Shown: piece after piece, positions 62,418 through 64,000 of the stretch
Position numbering within the stretch: position 1 is the first letter of the stretch
How the letters are laid out: each line of letters opens with the position of its first letter
Origin: Palsa-360 sp963719875
Lineage (GTDB): Bacteria; Acidobacteriota; Terriglobia; Acidiferrales; UBA7541
Reading direction: 5' to 3'
NCBI GenBank assembly: GCA_963719875.1
Contig: CAVRDJ010000001.1
Coordinates: forward strand, 1 to 64,000
DNA length: 64,000 nt
Program-made: the position numbers and the translations under genes
The notes under the pieces: generated by a model
Seen by the model: the letters and a program-made list of their open reading frames with translations, nothing else
What the model was told of the DNA's origin: nothing
The model's database searches: none

Positions 62418-63201
62418 ATGTCGATCTTGAGAATTAAGGCTTTTCCGCTAGCCCTAGTTTTCTTTGGGTTGGTGCTGACCATTAGCAGCGCCAGAGCGCA
62501 ATTTGGCGGAAGGCAGAACGGCGACGATGTCGCCGCGCCGATCGAGCCGCTGTCGGCAGACATCGATGAAACGCGGCTGTTCACTGAACTTCTGAGTCAC
62601 AACGAACTCCGGAACGCCGCTCGCCGGCTACACCGAGCAGCGGACGTACCAAGTGACTGACATGTCTGGAAGGGTGCGCGCCCAGGAAAGCGGGCAAATG
62701 GAGTATCGCGCGCCGGACAAGAAGAGCTTCGCCACGACATTGGAGTCAGGTTCCGCACTCGTGCGCCGCCTCGCCCTCAACCCACTGATCGCGAGCGAAA
62801 TCGACGCAGCCTCCGGCAAACAGCATCACGACAGTGCGATCACTCCCGAGAACTACACGTTGGAACTTCTTGGCGAGCAGCAGGTTGGGCCGTATCTTTG
62901 CATTCTCGCGCGTGCGACGCCAAAACGGACGGACAAATATCTGTTTGAAGGAAAAGTGTGGATTGATACGGAAGACTACGCCGTCGTCCGAATCGTCGGG
63001 CATCCTGCCAAGAAACTCTCATTCTGGATCGAGCGGGTCAACTTCGTACGCAAGTATCAAAAGATTGATGGATTCTGGCTTCCACAAAAGGACGAGACAC
63101 ACGTGCAAGTCAGAATGTATGGGCAGAAGGTCCTCACGATCGACCATCAGAACTACATCGTAACCGGAGTAAAAGACCCAATTCAAAATGCAGAAAACTA
63201 A
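62418..63201 (+). pseudogene. Outer-membrane lipoprotein-sorting (LolA-like) protein gene with one frameshift
   Basis: First frame from ATG 62418 (behind AGGGGAGG): signal peptide ISSARAQ and RLFTELLSHNELRNAA. Near 62617-62626 the frame changes; the second frame continues AGYTEQRTYQVTDMSGRVRAQ..., DKYLFEGKVWIDTEDYAVVRIVGHPAKKLSFWIERVNFVRKYQKIDGFWLPQK to the stop. Removing one base joins them. The fold is the LolA-like half-barrel of the outer-membrane lipoprotein-sorting family common in Acidobacteriota. Sequence error or recent mutation cannot be told apart. Confidence 0.75.
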
Positions 63202-63806
63202 GTTCCGTTTTGTTCCTGCTCCCGAAACACCTGCCGGTAGGTCTTGCCGTAGGGATAAAAGTTCTCATGTTCACCGCGTTCCCATGCGGCTTTCAGTTCG
63301 GCCTTAGAGATGTCCCAGTCCGGACGGCATTTCTTCAGCACGGCACGCAAGTCTTGCCGAAGCTCTTCGATGGTCGGTCGGCCAAAAAACCAGTAGCCGT
63401 TGTAGATCTTGAATAAAACGAGACCGGGTTCGAGCACAATGACATGCGGGATCATCGGATTGTGCTCAGGGTCTGTGTACTCGGCGATGTCGAGATCCTT
63501 CTGAACCTTTCGCCCCGGATCGGATAAAAAGGTCCAATGAGCGCCAACGCCGTCGCGGTACTCATTCGTCAGAAGCATGTTGTCGGTACTGATGGTGACG
63601 AGCCGGGAGTAACCGACCTCCATCTCGTGGTGAAGTTGGACCAGACTCTCGGCCTGGCGCCGATCCTTCGGGCAGTATCCTCCTCGGCTGAGCACCACGA
63701 TCATGGGATCTGGCCCCTGTAGATCTGAAAGCTTGCGGTGTTTGCCCGTATGATCGGTCAGCTCATAATCAGGGAATACTGCGCCAGCTACAATATCCGC
63801 TCTCAT
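63198..63806 (-). CDS. Redoxin (AhpC/TSA-like) protein
   Basis: 202 residues from ATG 63806 with GAGGAGG upstream. GAVFPDYELTDHTGKHRKLSDL, MIVVLSRGGYCPKDRRQAESLVQLH (single Cys at the peroxidatic position), VTISTDNMLLTNEY, VLEPGLVLFKIYNGYWFFGRPTIEELRQDL. A peroxiredoxin-like thioredoxin fold without a resolving CxxC partner. Its stop codon overlaps that of the convergent LolA-like gene by three bases. Confidence 0.87.
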   Translation of the reverse strand: MRADIVAGAVFPDYELTDHTGKHRKLSDLQGPDPMIVVLSRGGYCPKDRRQAESLVQLHHEMEVGYSRLVTISTDNMLLTNEYRDGVGAHWTFLSDPGRKVQKDLDIAEYTDPEHNPMIPHVIVLEPGLVLFKIYNGYWFFGRPTIEELRQDLRAVLKKCRPDWDISKAELKAAWERGEHENFYPYGKTYRQVFREQEQNGT

Positions 63807-63859
63807 GCAGTTCAACCTCCTCTAAAACAATGCTAGGTATCTGCTTCCTTAGCGGGTCA

Positions 63860-63988
63860 CTCGCTTTAGGTCGCGAACTTCTTGCCCTCCTGAGCCATAT
63901 TTACCCGATCCGGTATTTCATTCTTTGTGAGCCAGTTCGCAGTGGCTGCCTGACGCAGTGATATTTTTCGCTCCGCAACAGCCTCGCG
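63860..63988 (-). other. Possible end of a further gene at the right edge
   Basis: A minus-strand frame reads REAVAERKISLRQAATANWLTKNEIPDRVNMAQEGKKFAT and stop, with protein-like composition, but it is preceded by TGA at 63989-63991 and has no good start. Too little to call a gene. Confidence 0.2.
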
Positions 63989-64000
63989 TCACTCTTTCGC

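Overview
This looks like a stretch of chromosome (or a long contig) from a soil-type Acidobacteriota, probably Terriglobia. The clues are six large Oar-type TonB-dependent receptors with an N-terminal carboxypeptidase-regulatory domain plus two receptor remnants, DUF2934 proteins, a VWFA-related secreted protein, virginiamycin-B-lyase/cytochrome c fusions, several ECF sigma factors with zinc-finger anti-sigma factors, and sigma-54 activators with GAF domains. No rRNA, tRNA, CRISPR array or phage module was seen.

Layout. 1-4.1 kb: the 5' part of a haloalkane dehalogenase (cut by the window edge) behind an AhpD-like gene, with a sigma-54 promoter, paired palindromic enhancer sites and a frameshifted GAF/AAA+/Fis activator next door; then an ECF sigma gene. 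4.4-8.4 kb: VWA protein; an operon of sulfite-oxidase-like molybdoenzyme, cytochrome b, ECF sigma and anti-sigma factor. 8.4-15.4 kb: a response regulator without its phospho-acceptor Asp that sits inside a broken copy of an MxKDx-repeat gene, a large TonB receptor, the intact MxKDx gene, and a second ECF/anti-sigma pair. 15.4-20.3 kb: small enzymes, NADH dehydrogenase II, DUF1223 and DUF417 proteins. 20.3-24.5 kb: one copy of a segmental duplication (the other is at 35.9-36.9 kb), split by an insert that carries a redoxin/DsbD-like gene with an in-frame UGA at the first Cys of its CxxC motif. 24.5-27 kb: a ferredoxin-NADP reductase and thioredoxin reductase behind a second sigma-54 promoter with the same paired palindromes. 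27-35 kb: TonB receptor and two tandem cytochrome c/regulatory-domain/beta-propeller proteins. 35-39 kb: receptor remnant, second duplication copy, thioredoxins, and an IS630 element inserted in a thioredoxin-like gene. 39-50 kb: a metal (copper-like) cluster with SCO protein, receptors, P-type ATPase and Cys/His-rich small proteins. 50-61 kb: another receptor, a sigma-54 activator, STAS-like protein, outer-membrane proteins and receptor. 61-64 kb: radical SAM enzyme, lipoprotein-sorting-like gene (frameshifted) and redoxin.

Regulation is the unifying theme. Thirteen intergenic sites fit one ECF-type promoter pattern, TGWAAC-N15-NNATC (one has AAGTC), and lie before redox, secreted and DUF genes. 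Two sigma-54 promoters share the palindrome pair TACGAANTCTCGTG / CACGAAATNTCGTG; two others share a different upstream arrangement next to the activator at 54.2 kb. Thiol redox chemistry recurs (thioredoxins, TrxB, redoxins, DUF1223, AhpD-like, SCO). Four apparent frameshifts, each cured by removing one base and three of them in G or C runs, may be sequence errors and should be kept in mind when reading the broken genes.
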